A DNA stretch of 64,000 nt from Sorghum bicolor (lineage: Eukaryota; Streptophyta; Magnoliopsida; Poales; Poaceae), in the NCBI RefSeq assembly GCF_000003195.3, contig NC_012871.2:13929039-13993038 (forward strand), given 5' to 3'. Below are positions 48,401 through 59,229 of this stretch, in pieces. The notes beneath the pieces were generated by a model. That model saw only the letters and a list, made by a program, of their open reading frames with translations. It had not been told where the DNA came from and did not search any database. The position numbers were made by a program, and so were the translations under genes. Positions within the stretch are counted from its first letter, which is position 1. Each line of letters starts with the position of its first letter.

Positions 48401-50988
48401 AAATATAACCTAAACAACAACGGTGGAATATATGCAAATTGTAAAACAGGTTGTCTTTGGAATGCAGTATCACCCCCTCCTGTGTTTTTACTGTGAAAAT
48501 GGCCTGATTCCTTTGTTCCATAGGTCCGTAATACAGAATGAAACAGTGGAATATAATACTAAAAAAGACGATGCAAAGTGTGCAAAATCAATCAATACCC
48601 ACGTATCAAAATGCACTTGAGCTTCCGTACCTCAGAATAGAAACCATATGTTATGTTATTGGTATAATAACATGCTCACTTGGATATCAAGATTAAAAAA
48701 ATGATAAAGGAGCTCAAGGTACAACATTCAGACAAAGCAACAAATCCCATATTGGTTCTGTTCTCCTGAAGATTCCTTCAACAATCAAGAATAAAAAACA
48801 CTACTTGCACAAAAAAGAGTATTTCAACAAAAGAAATCAATGAAAGATGTAACATGTAGCAAATTAAAATTCAGAAATACCAAACATTGGACACATTAAA
48901 TTTCATGCCATCTAAGCTAGAGATTCTGTTACCCTTCAACTTCTAAGCAGAACAATAGACAGCTCTCCAGGAGATTGATATCTAAGTGATATAGGCATGC
49001 AAGTTGAATTTCACAAAACTGAAAATGGCTACACTGTAAAAACTTCTGCATAATATACATATAGAATAACACAGGGCAAGCTACAACCATGAAACCTAAG
49101 GCAGCCTGACCGTTAAAAAACTTGTTTGTGTCATGCTTAGCCCAAAAGGTCCTCAAACTTCAAAAAACCAAAATAATATGTTCAAATAAGAACATGATCC
49201 TCTTTTGGGGGTTTCTTCCCCTAGTACTCTCTTTTCTTCTTAATGAAATGATACACAGCTCTCTGACATGTTTGAGGAAGAAAAGAGAGAACATGATCCA
49301 ATCACCACATCTGCATAACTATTAAACTTTATCCTAGCTATTAACATAATCACAGAAATGTTAGAAAAAGAAAACTATCCAAAACACACACGAATCCCAT
49401 AAGCTCTGAACTAAAAGAGAAAGCTTAATGATGTATTATACCAACTTACCTATGAAAGAAAACTAGAACCCCAGTAGTTCAACCAGATTAAGCAAACAAC
49501 TTAATTCCTTTTGCATTTCCCTGCAGTGGATAACAATTACAAAAACAACTAACCGGATGATTACTTAGTTTTGTTGCATCCAGATATCAATTCAACAAAC
49601 CAGGAACCAAATCATAAACATATCGACTAAAACAGAGCCTCTTCATTAAGCATATACAAATAACAACCTGCACAGAACCGAACTAATTACAAATTTTCAA
49701 ATACTGCATTATAAAGATCCATTTGTCATACAGTTGGAAATCTGCTGCACCAGTCGAATTGTTCATTCAAGCTTCATAACCATATTTCAACACCTGAACA
49801 CTTGATGTAAAATGTTTTGGAAAAGACACTTATCTCAATGCCAAAGCAATTAAATTTGACTTCTCAACCATTTTTGACAACCACAACACTAAGATATGGT
49901 CCTAGCCTCCTAGGCTCAAGGATAGCCTCTTTATTCTAACATGGATTATGGAACCATAGCAACCAAATACCATAAAAAAAGTTAAGCACAACCTCCACAT
50001 AACCTTTCTGAAGAAATACTACTTCCTCAGACTGCTGATATAATTCCATCTGGTCTTGTCCTAAGTCAAACCTGTTGAACTTTATCTAGCAATATTTACA
50101 TAAATATATCTCAAACATAAAGACTTATAGATTACGAAAGTATTTGTTATTGTGAATCTAGTAGTGTGAACCTTATGTTGCCAATCTAAATAAAATGCTA
50201 GATATTAGTGGTCAAAGTTAAAAAAAAGTTCGACTTACGACAAGCATAGATGGACTTATGTTTATGATGGGAGGAAGTATATGCCAACCAGCACTTTGAC
50301 AAGAAAATAGATGAACTAAAACCAAAGTTCTATAAACATTTCACGGTGAGCAAGAAGGCCAGAAACGACAATATTTGCTTTTGCACAGACTGCTGGAGGT
50401 ATGAAGATGTGGTCAAAGATTTAGTTTCTTAAATCCGTTGAGTATGAATTGTAAGACATCAAATACATAATATAAGTACTTCATAAACACAACTTAAAGA
50501 TATGCCATACAATAAGTTAACACTTAACCAGCTTCTCACAAGTTATACCGGTAAGAGCAGTGTGATCAGGGGTCTCCCCTTGCCATTTTGCATTCAAACC
50601 CTAGTACAACTTCTTATTGCAATGCCAGGGAGTGTCACCCCCCAGTGGTCAAGTTTATTTTAATATGTTAACAGTTATTTCCAAAAAAAGGTGCTGGTAA
50701 ATGTCTTCCAGCAGACAAAGACACAAATCCTCCACATAATGCCATTACTTCCACACAGATTTAATTAATGCAATGAATTTCATGCCACCTAAATTAGAGA
50801 CTATTATGGTTACACTAAATTTTGCAAAGTGAAGGATACAGACATACTTCAATTGGGTCAACATCTGAAGCTCAAAATAAGCATGAAAATTAGTTTTTGA
50901 AACTGAACATGGCTACAAACTAATCCTACAGATTCTGCAGATTGGCACAAAAACATACAAGCAATAAATCAGGCCTAACTACAGCTCT
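45443..50988. other. Downstream flank of BBR, copy C
   Basis: Counterpart of 3255-8800. It contains the same GC-rich patch, the same possible foldback (46867-46967) and the degenerate Stowaway at about 50019-50277. No gene assigned. Confidence 0.5.
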
Positions 50989-50994
50989 ACAACC

Positions 50995-51166
50995 AGTGGC
51001 GGATCCAGGATCACCGATTTAGGGTGGAGGGGGGGCACTTCTCTTTCTCCTCATCTTCCTCCATTTTTTCACTTCTTCATCCATGCATAAAATTGTTGGG
51101 GACTCCATTTTCCGAGCAGGTGTAGGGGGCTCAACCTCCCCCAGCACCTACGCTGGATCCGACCTG
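50995..51166. mobile_element. hAT-like MITE, copy C
   Basis: Counterpart of 8807-8978, again just downstream of the BBR stop codon. Confidence 0.65.
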
Positions 51167-51206
51167 CTACAACCTACAAAGCGACAAACATAGCATGCCT
51201 ATTTCT

Positions 51207-52256
51207 TTACCTGATCGTTACAAACTTATTTGTACCATGCTTAGCCCAAAACGTCTTCAAGTTAATTGGATTAGCAAGGTTGTACCCTTCACCAGCCAGC
51301 TTCTCAAGCACCTTTTTGAATGCACCATGGCTCATCTTCCTTCCAGAAATACGTGCACCCCGGCGCTTTGTGCTCATTGGAAGTGGATACATAGATATAG
51401 AAGTTGTGCAGCATGCAGACTGCCAGCCACCTGCACCCCACCGGTAGCATTGCTGGGGAGATCCGGTGCACGAGCAGACTGGTGTTGGTATGTTGGCAAG
51501 GTCCAGCTCAATACCATTAATCACCATCCCCACAGTCTTCTTAGGTCCCCTCCTTCGGGGCGCATGCCCATTGGGTGCTCCATCCTCCACTGGAACAGCA
51601 GCCTTCTTAGGCTTTTTAGGCTTTGGTGACTTAGGCTGCCGGTTCTGCTGCCGGCCCCGCTGCCTCTTTTTCACAGGTGGCCCGGTACTAACTGCAGTGT
51701 GATCCTCTATCAGTGGAGGTGGCGCTTCCTCTTCCTTACATGGAGGAGGCTCCTGAAGCTGTGTCTCAAGCTGTGGTTGCATCATCTGGAGAGTATGCTG
51801 TGCATCTGATATCATCTCATAGCCAGTAGGATGGTGATGCACAATATGTCCACCATGCGCAGGATGGCCACCATAGCCTGGATGACCAACATGTCCATCT
51901 GGCCCAATAGGGCGAGAATGAAGGACCCTCTGCTCACGGGGACGTTGGTGGTGGTGTGGCTGGTGCAACCAAGCTTCATTGCGTGAGAAGTCCATGTGAA
52001 TAGGTTGCGACTCGGTGGGCATGCCACCAGAGGCTCGACCACCAGCGGGGCCACGGGAATGTAGCGAGTGCTGCATGTGGAGCTGGTGTGGGGCATTGTG
52101 GTGTCCATGGTGCTGCAAGAAGGCACCGTTCGGGAGCAGTGACTTTGTGTCCCGGTCAGGTGGCGCAGACGACATGAGCTGCAGGCCGAGGTTGCCTTTG
52201 ACAGTGTCATAGAAGCCCCAATTCCGAATGCCTAGGCTGCCATCATCGTCGTCCAT
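51207..52256 (-). CDS. BBR/BPC GAGA-binding transcription factor, copy C
   Basis: As far as I can read, it encodes the same 349-residue protein as 9019-10068, including the five-cysteine DNA-binding domain (residues 250-349) and the Lys/Arg-rich signal at 195-218. The frame is open for 43 more codons upstream (to 52385), but those residues are not family-like. The MDDDD start is kept because A and B share it. Its upstream region is not interrupted by the intact MULE, so it is the better candidate for normal expression. Confidence 0.95.
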   Translation of the reverse strand: MDDDDGSLGIRNWGFYDTVKGNLGLQLMSSAPPDRDTKSLLPNGAFLQHHGHHNAPHQLHMQHSLHSRGPAGGRASGGMPTESQPIHMDFSRNEAWLHQPHHHQRPREQRVLHSRPIGPDGHVGHPGYGGHPAHGGHIVHHHPTGYEMISDAQHTLQMMQPQLETQLQEPPPCKEEEAPPPLIEDHTAVSTGPPVKKRQRGRQQNRQPKSPKPKKPKKAAVPVEDGAPNGHAPRRRGPKKTVGMVINGIELDLANIPTPVCSCTGSPQQCYRWGAGGWQSACCTTSISMYPLPMSTKRRGARISGRKMSHGAFKKVLEKLAGEGYNLANPINLKTFWAKHGTNKFVTIR

Positions 52257-53371
52257 CTCTGATTTGTCAGAACAGCAAATCCACCTCCAAAGACCGCAAT
52301 AAGGAGCAGAAAAATCCAACCTTCTCGCGGTTCTGATCAGCTCATCTGCGGAATCAGCAATCCCTACACACACCCATTTTGACAATCAGACCAGACCATA
52401 AGAAGCAGGTCTAAAAATACAAAATCGCAGGACATTGTAACCAACCGCTCGTGGGGAGAGGAGAAGGGCATGGTCGGAGATCTCTGGGTGGACCCCACTT
52501 AGTTCTGGCGGGTGTGAAGGAAGGGCTAGATCTTCGGCGAAGGAGAAGATAAGGGAGGACGCCGACAAAGGAGAAGACGAGGCAGGGGATCGTCGGGGGA
52601 GGAGAAGGGAGTGGAATCCGCTCCCAGATCTCAGACGCACTAGCTTTCGGCGGAGAAGTGGAGGGGCTAGGGGAGAAGTGGAGGGGCGCCGGCGGCCACT
52701 GGAGGAGGAGATGGAGCGTCGGTGCTGGCAGGGGGTGCGGGTGCGAGCGGAGAAGTGCCTGCTCCGGCGGATCTGGGCGGAGGTCTGCCTCGTCGACTCG
52801 GGCTTCGATTCGCTTGGGAAGAGAGGCTTCGACTCGAACCAAGGGAAACAATAAAAGCCGTAGGCATGCAGCCTTTTCTTGTAGGCCTCAGGCTCTAAAA
52901 CGACGTTTTCTTTGGGACAACGCCCAAACGCTAGGACGACATTCTTATTGGGACGGAGGGAGTATATTTGTAATGGTTAGGTCAGATCTAGATATAAACT
53001 GCTTCAGTTAGAGTTTGGGGATGCTCGGTTCAGCACAGAAGGGAGGGAATGGGCAAGCGAAGGGGCGGTCTCACCTGGTGATGTTCGTCGCCGGCGAAGG
53101 ACCCGACGAACAAGGTCGGCGCCGCTCACCCAGTCGTCGACGAAGGGGGGGTTTGGGGGTGGTCAGAGCACGGGATGCGAACGGGATCCTCTGCTATGTG
53201 CTACGCCGCCGTGCCGTCGTTGGACCTCCCTATCCGCCGCCCGGTCACCGCCGAATGCCCACTTCTCTGAGCAATTCCGCATCGTATTCGTATAGCTAGC
53301 TAGCCTTCCTTAGCTGCTCACACGCAGCCACGCAGGGCCCAGTGCACACCTACGTACTAGGTGCCACAACG
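52257..53371 (-). promoter_or_regulatory. Upstream region of BBR copy C with the empty MULE site
   Basis: Counterpart of 10069-10624 joined to 15196-15745. A single CTTGGGAAG at 52813-52821 marks the unoccupied target of the copy A MULE. GC-rich; no core promoter assigned. Confidence 0.5.
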
Positions 53372-53825
53372 ACGGCCCAATAAGTCGCCAAAAAAAATTG
53401 GGTTTTTTTATCTAAGCCATTACAATTCTTCGAAGTTGGAGAAATGCCATTACAATTCGGGTATTTCAAAACATGCCATTACAATTCTCAATCTCCCTGA
53501 TGATTGCCATTTTCTACCTAGACAAGCTGACTAGGCCCACTGTCAGGCCGAGATACGCATACACAACTAGCGTATGGACACCGATGCCCCTGCCTTCCTG
53601 CGTTTAGAAGCCGCCACGGCTCGGTCTTCTTCTACGACATTCCCCATCCGTCTCCTCTCATCTTCCTCTTCTTCTGTTCCCTCTGAACCCTAACCCTAGA
53701 CTGTAGCCGCCGTCGAAGACCTGCGGAGCTCCGACGCGAGACCTGCGGAGGTGGAACGGTGGTGGGGAGCGGCTGGTGGTGTCGTGTCTGTGGCCGGCGC
53801 ATCCACTGGATGAGATGCAGGATCC

Positions 53826-55008
53826 ATGAAGACGATGGGCGGGGTCTTCCTGCTGCGCCATAGTGCTGCGATGGAGATGGAGGACTGCAACAGCAGGTAA
53901 TGTGTGTGCATCCCCTGTTATCAATTTGAGCATGTAGTGTAGTTGACTTGTGCTTACCAATTTACACTTCGATTTGGGACTCGATTTGATTGTTGATAGG
54001 AATGGTATGTTCGCGGTAGAGGTTAAAGTCCACGGATTCGCTACGAAAGACTCAGATGGTAGGAAATCATATACTAAAGGCACCATGATTAAGTGAGATG
54101 TGGAGTTTGGGTCTGTAACGCTTGAACTGTTGCTGTCAAGTATTGCAAATGAATTGAATGTGCCTTCTAACCAGTTACCCACAGTGTGGTTCTTTGATAA
54201 AAGACTGCACGAGGATATTTGTTGCCTTGAAGCCATGCATTGATGGGTTCTTGGCTGGTTGCAGACCATTTATTGGTTTAGATGCTTCTAGTCTGAATGG
54301 AAAGTACCTTGGCAGTTGGCTTCAGCTACTGGGGTTGATGGACATAATTGGTTGTACCATATTGCATATGGTGTTTTTGACACAGAGACTGAAGATAACT
54401 GGAAGTGGTTCATCCAGAATTTGCACAGAGCAGTGGGGGACCCTCCAGGATTAGTGATATGTTCAGATGCTTGTAAAGGACTTGAAAAGGCTGTGGGGGC
54501 TGTCTTCCCACAGGTTGAAAACAGAGAGTGCATGAGGCACTTGTACCAAACCTTCATGAAGCACTACTCAGGTGATGTGTTCACTGACCGGGCAGGCCTA
54601 AAGTGGTAAGGATAAGAGGTTGCATGGAGAAAAACAGTTCAAAGAAAAAAGTGAAATGTCACAGGTGTGGAGGTTTCGGACACTTTGCCAAGACATGCAA
54701 GGAACCTGAGTTGGGACCAAATGGTGAGACTGCCGCTGCACCAAATAAAAGGTATGATTTTTTTTCTCAATTTGCATCTGTTAACTACATATAAGTGTCA
54801 AAACAAATTAATCTTGAACTAATGTTGCAGGAAGAGGCCACCAGAAGAAGAAGCTGGACCATCCCAAGTAAAAAAGAAGAAGACAACCACTAAGAAAAAG
54901 ACACCTAAGAAGAAAAAGACACCAGTGAAGAAGAAATTGATGAAAAATGCAGCAGCTCCACCAGCACGGGTTATTAGAAGCATGTTTGATATGATAAATG
55001 ATGGGTAG
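53826..55008 (+). pseudogene. MULE transposase pseudogene, copy C
   Basis: Counterpart of 16200-17382, with the same early stop, frameshift, missing glutamate motif and SWIM finger, and the same CCHC knuckle exon. The shared damage shows it was dead before the block was duplicated. Confidence 0.85.
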
Positions 55009-55534
55009 TAATCAAGCTTATTTTTGTGTGTAATGGAAAATGGCCTTTATGGCCGGTGAACTTGAACGAAAATGTAGCAGCTCCATCTGCAGCTTATTTT
55101 GTGAATTAGGATATATTTTGTGACTCTTCTGTAATGGCCTAAATGGCAACTTGCTTGTGTGAATGGCCTATATGGCCTTTGAACCAGCACCTCTGTAATG
55201 GCCTAAATGGCATTTGAACCTGCGGTTTCTGAACTGTGTCAATGCAGCTGCAGATTTGGTCTTATTTTTGTGTCCTAGAACAATTCTGGGAACATTCTTC
55301 TTGCCTATATATATGATACATGTGTTCTGGGAACATACAGGCACACACGCACATTGCTCCATAAAAGAACAATTCTTGGAACAATTCTATTATATTTCAG
55401 ATTGCCTATATAGCATTGCATAATTCTGGTAACATTCAGTCATTCAATCAGAACCATACATTCATTCAATTCAATTCTGGGAACATTCAGGACACACAAA
55501 ACATTACTTCCTAAAATAACTTGGTACAGTCTAA

Positions 55535-55793
55535 TCACTTCCAGATACCAGCAACAACCACACCAATCATCACACCTATAAAACCTACAAATACAGCTGC
55601 TAGAACAGAAACCCCTGGTCGCTGGTTTCTTGCTCCGGATGTGGACCAAAGCAACATGGCAAAAGGGGCACTCCCTTCTACCGCTAGCCGTGGAGCTCGA
55701 GGCACTGGAAGTTGCCTTCCTGGGGCCGCGACTCCACTTCCCGGCCATGGCTTCAGAGTTGGACGCCGCCATCGAACTGAGCCTCCAGAGCAC
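55535..55793 (-). pseudogene. Truncated GRF/membrane-anchor gene, copy C
   Basis: Counterpart of 17909-18167 with the same internal deletion; a few substitutions only. Confidence 0.75.
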
Positions 55794-56106
55794 TAGAAGC
55801 AGTAGACCTCAGGCCACCGTGCTAGGCTGCTCCATCGTGGGCTGTGATGTCGGCTCAAGAGGGGAATCAACGCTGGATGGATTCTAGGGATTGGGTTCGT
55901 GGAGAAGGGGAACAGAGAAGGAGGAACACGGTGAGGAACGGAGTCGTACGGGAGAAGAAGACCGAGCCGCGACTGCTTCTATCGTGGGTAGGCAGGGGCA
56001 TCGGTGTCCATACGCTGGTTGCGTATGCATATCCCAGGCCCAGACAGCTTGTCTACGTAGAAAATGGCAATCATCAGGGAGATTGAGAATTGTAATGGCA
56101 TATTTT

Positions 56107-56349
56107 GGCCTTGTTTAGTTCTCCAAAAATTTTGCAAAATTTTTCAGATTCTTCGTCACATCGAATCTTTAGACGTATGCATGAAGTACTAAATATAGAT
56201 AAAAATAAAAACTAATTGCACAGTTTGGTCGGAATTGACGAGACGAATCTTTTGAGCCTAGTTAGTCCATGATTGGACAATATTTGTCAAATACAAACGA
56301 AATTGCTACAGTGCTCATTTTGCCAAAAATTTTGGAACTAAACAAGGCC
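56107..56349. mobile_element. Tourist-like MITE private to copy C
   Basis: Starts GGCCTTGTTTAGTTC and ends GAACTAAACAAGGCC, a perfect 15-bp inverted pair. TTT flanks both sides (56104-56106, 56350-56352). Copy A has the empty site GCATGTTTTGAAATACC at about 18472-18488. 243 bp, non-coding, PIF/Harbinger-like by its 3-bp duplication. Confidence 0.92.
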
Positions 56350-56447
56350 TTTGAAATACCCGAATTGTAATGACATTTCTCCAACTTCGAAGAATTGTAA
56401 TGGCTCAGATAAAAAAAAACCCAAAAAAATTACGGCCCAATAAGTCG

Positions 56448-56949
56448 GACGACGACTGCGATGGACACGAAGGCGACGAGCTCGGTGGTGACTGATGAGG
56501 TGCGGGTTGGGGAACGCGGTGAGGTACTCGGCGTCGGCAGAGGAGTCTGGGAGCAGGAGGAGGAGGAGGTTGAGGAGGCGCGGAGAACTAGAACTGCGAG
56601 GAGCAGGTCACGGAGGATGAACGTGCCCCACGGGAGGATGAACGTGCCCCACGGGAGGAGGAATGGAGGATCGGGATCCTAAGCGCGACGAGAGCCACGG
56701 CGGCGACGCCCGGCCCTGAACCTGAAGGCGCGGCGCCCAAGTTGTCGACGAAGGCCGCGGCGAGCAGTGCATCCATGTGGTGCGCGGATGGCTGGGCGTA
56801 TGCCACGAGGTGTATCACGTTAGTTTCCACTGCAGTGGCGCAGGAGAAGGGGAGCGGCGGTGATGTGCAGTTGCTGAATGCGGCACCCTCCATATATTCG
56901 ATGAAATGGCAATAACAATGACTAAGGGTTAACATTACCATGTTCTGAG
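56448..56949. other. GC-rich gene-like remnant, copy C
   Basis: Counterpart of 18575-19047. Differs by a 21-bp tandem duplication near 56617-56658 that keeps the frame. Not recognised. Confidence 0.3.
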
Positions 56950-57181
56950 GGCAGCGACGGAACCAATTTTTGTTAGTATGATAAAATATATATAATTATA
57001 TGTTTGATAAACTTTTAAAAAAGTATTACACTATTTTTTACCAAAATTATCATATTTGAATAAAAAATATGTGAAATTGATATTTATTATACTATAAATA
57101 TTAGTATTTATATAGGTATTTAAGGAAAGATTAGGCTTTGGGAGGGGCACTGCCTCTGCTAGCCCCCTGGTTACGCCACTG
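56950..57181. mobile_element. hAT-like non-autonomous element, copy C
   Basis: Counterpart of 19056-19274, with GTTCTGAG and GTTCTAAG flanks. It has about 14 extra bases (CTGCTAGCCCCCT region) near the right end, so copy A has probably lost them. Confidence 0.6.
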
Positions 57182-57794
57182 GTTCTAAGCCAGGGTCATC
57201 ATACTCTTCTATACAGATAAACAAACGCGTTCTTAGCCGAACACGATTCTGCATAAATATGAAATCAAACACACACACACACTTCTACCATTTGGATCGG
57301 GCCCTGGCTGACCAGCCAGCCAATTCGGAGAAATCGAGTCAACCCACTTATGGTGGCTGCGCGGAGGAGCGGCACCAAGGGCCTCGTGGATGTGGAGGGA
57401 GCTGTTCGGTCGGTCCATAGAGCAGCGGGAGGTGGCGGGCGGGCGTGCGAGCCAAGGCCACAACTACCGAGCACGGGCGGAGCTGTGAAGCCGCGGTGCG
57501 GCGCATATGCAGGCAAGGGGTGAGGCGAGTCGCGTGAGGTGGGGCTAGGTGGCAACATGGTGACGCTGGGTGCCTAGTGAGAGACGTAGGGCGTGTTTGT
57601 GAAGGTGGCTCCGCCTAGCACGGCTACCTGGCATGACCCTAGCCAGTCCGAGCATGGCTCATATGGTGCAACAACACGTGTTTATGTCACTGGTTCAGAC
57701 AAGCCCGACTTAAGTGAGAACGTGTTTGGTTCGTGTCTCAAGTGGCTACGGTTACTTCGGACTAGAAATTTGGTAGACTTACCACCACAATTTC

Positions 57795-58700
57795 ACCTCT
57801 CTCTCTCTCTCTCTCTTTGTTCATATTTCATCGAGCACCTCACTAGCGAGAGCTAACCCGCAGAAAGCAAGCTCATGCCAGCGTCCTCTGTCGACGTCTC
57901 ATACACACAGTGGTTGGCGCGGCTCTGTGACGCGCCTCTACCCCATTGACAACTAGGCTGCTCGCTGTCGTGGCCGAGCACATGACCTTCACCGTGAAGA
58001 GGTCACGTGGCTAGGCGCTGACATGTCTGGTGCTCGCCATCATGGCCATGGCCAGGGTGGTGCTCGTCGGCTACCGTCATGGACGAGATGGTGAGGAGGA
58101 AGCGTATGGTGCTCGTCGTCATGGCCGTGGCCGGCTTGGCTCGACCGCGCAGGCGACGACCCTGGTGTCGCTCGGTCTGGCGCAGAGGATCTTCGGCGGC
58201 CTTGCTGTTGCCCATGCTTATATACATCGCGGGGAGCCCAGGCAGCGTGGTGGCGGCGGCCTTGGTGTTCATGGAGGGGGCGTGGGAAGGGGGGCGACGC
58301 CATGGACGCCGCCATCACCAGCTGCGGAGGAGCCAAGGCGCGCACGGGTTAAGGGGAAGCAGCGGAGGTGATTTCATCCACACTGAGAACTGCTGTGAGC
58401 CGCATGAGCGCTGCAATTGGCCGGGCCGCAGAAAAACGAAAGAAAAAGTCGTTTCCCTAGAGCCAAGAGAAAGAAGGTCTTTTGCACCGGATGGCCCTGG
58501 CTCGCAAGTGGGCAAAAAGCAACAAACACGGGAGTTGCAGCCTAGGGGTGCAGTCGGGCTGCTGGGTCACCCTCACAAACACACCCATAGAGACTAGGCT
58601 GGTGCGGGCCGACGAGATGCAATAGGCACGAAGGTGGGGCTGGTTGCGGGGCTTGGTGAGCGGTGATGGCAGGGCATGCGTAGGAGCAACGATCAGACAC
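57795..58700. other. Sequence beyond the copy C border; unrecognised GC-rich frames
   Basis: Begins with a CT microsatellite (about 57800-57818). 58020-58600 is GC-rich with overlapping open frames on both strands. The longest is plus 58079-58597 (172 codons), with a hydrophobic stretch (ALLLPMLIYIAGSPG) that could be a membrane segment. I recognise no family. The motif GTGCTCGTCG/GTGCTCGCC with CATGGCC recurs two or three times. Confidence 0.3.
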
Positions 58701-58969
58701 TAGAGGTGGAGCCAGCGATTTCAATTAAGGAGTGGATAAATATAATGGCATGTATAAACGTGATAAATATATGCCTAAACATATTTTAATTTTTTAAAAA
58801 TATTTTACATATGTAGTTATTACTTATAAAGAAGAATCACAAGGTTATCATAAAAAATAGCTAATTTGATGCATTGCTATGCTGCAAATGAATATTTATA
58901 GGGCTATCAAAAATTTTTATACTGTGTTAGGGGGGCATGGCCCCTGCTAGCTCCCCTAGCTCCCTCTAG
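58701..58969. mobile_element. hAT-like short element
   Basis: Ends TAGAGGTGGAGCCAG and the complement of TAGAGGGAGCTAGG. GCAACGAT on the left and GCAACGAC on the right lie close to the ends. AT-rich and non-coding. The exact borders are unclear. Confidence 0.4.
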
Positions 58970-59229
58970 CAACGACCATGCGAGAGACAACATAGGAGAG
59001 AGGGAGAGCGTAAGAGACAACAGCCATGGAGACGACCATGGGAGGGAGACAATGGAGAGAGAGAGAGAGAGGTAGAAGAGAACAAGCACACAGGATGACA
59101 TGTAGGTTCCACGTCAGCTACCTCATCCCACATTCGATTGTCCTCAAACCAAACAAGAAAGAAACCAGGTCGGAACCTATTGCTATTAATCAAACACGAG
59201 ATTTCCAACCTAACTAAAAAAAACTAGAC
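58970..59229. other. Spacer with GA tract
   Basis: Contains a GAGAGA run (about 59053-59072) and no gene. Confidence 0.4.

Larger units (their letters stand above)
53388..56431. mobile_element. Decayed MULE, copy C
   Basis: Counterpart of 15762-18558, flanked by the same 16-bp repeat ACGGCCCAATAAGTCG (53372-53387, 56432-56447). Its right inverted repeat is split by the MITE at 56107. Confidence 0.85.
44080..57794 (+). repeat. Segmental duplication, copy C
   Basis: Near-identical to 1892-19883 (copy A). It lacks the 4.55 kb MULE and carries a private 243-bp MITE and a private 21-bp tandem duplication at about 56617-56658. The left border abuts a truncated LTR; on the right, the sequence continues into 57795-58735. 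Confidence 0.95.

Noticed and set aside
52257..52385. Extension of BBR copy C by 43 residues upstream of MDDDD
   Set aside because: The family starts at MDDDD, copies A and B share that start, and the equivalent upstream frame in A is not kept. The extra residues look like translated leader.
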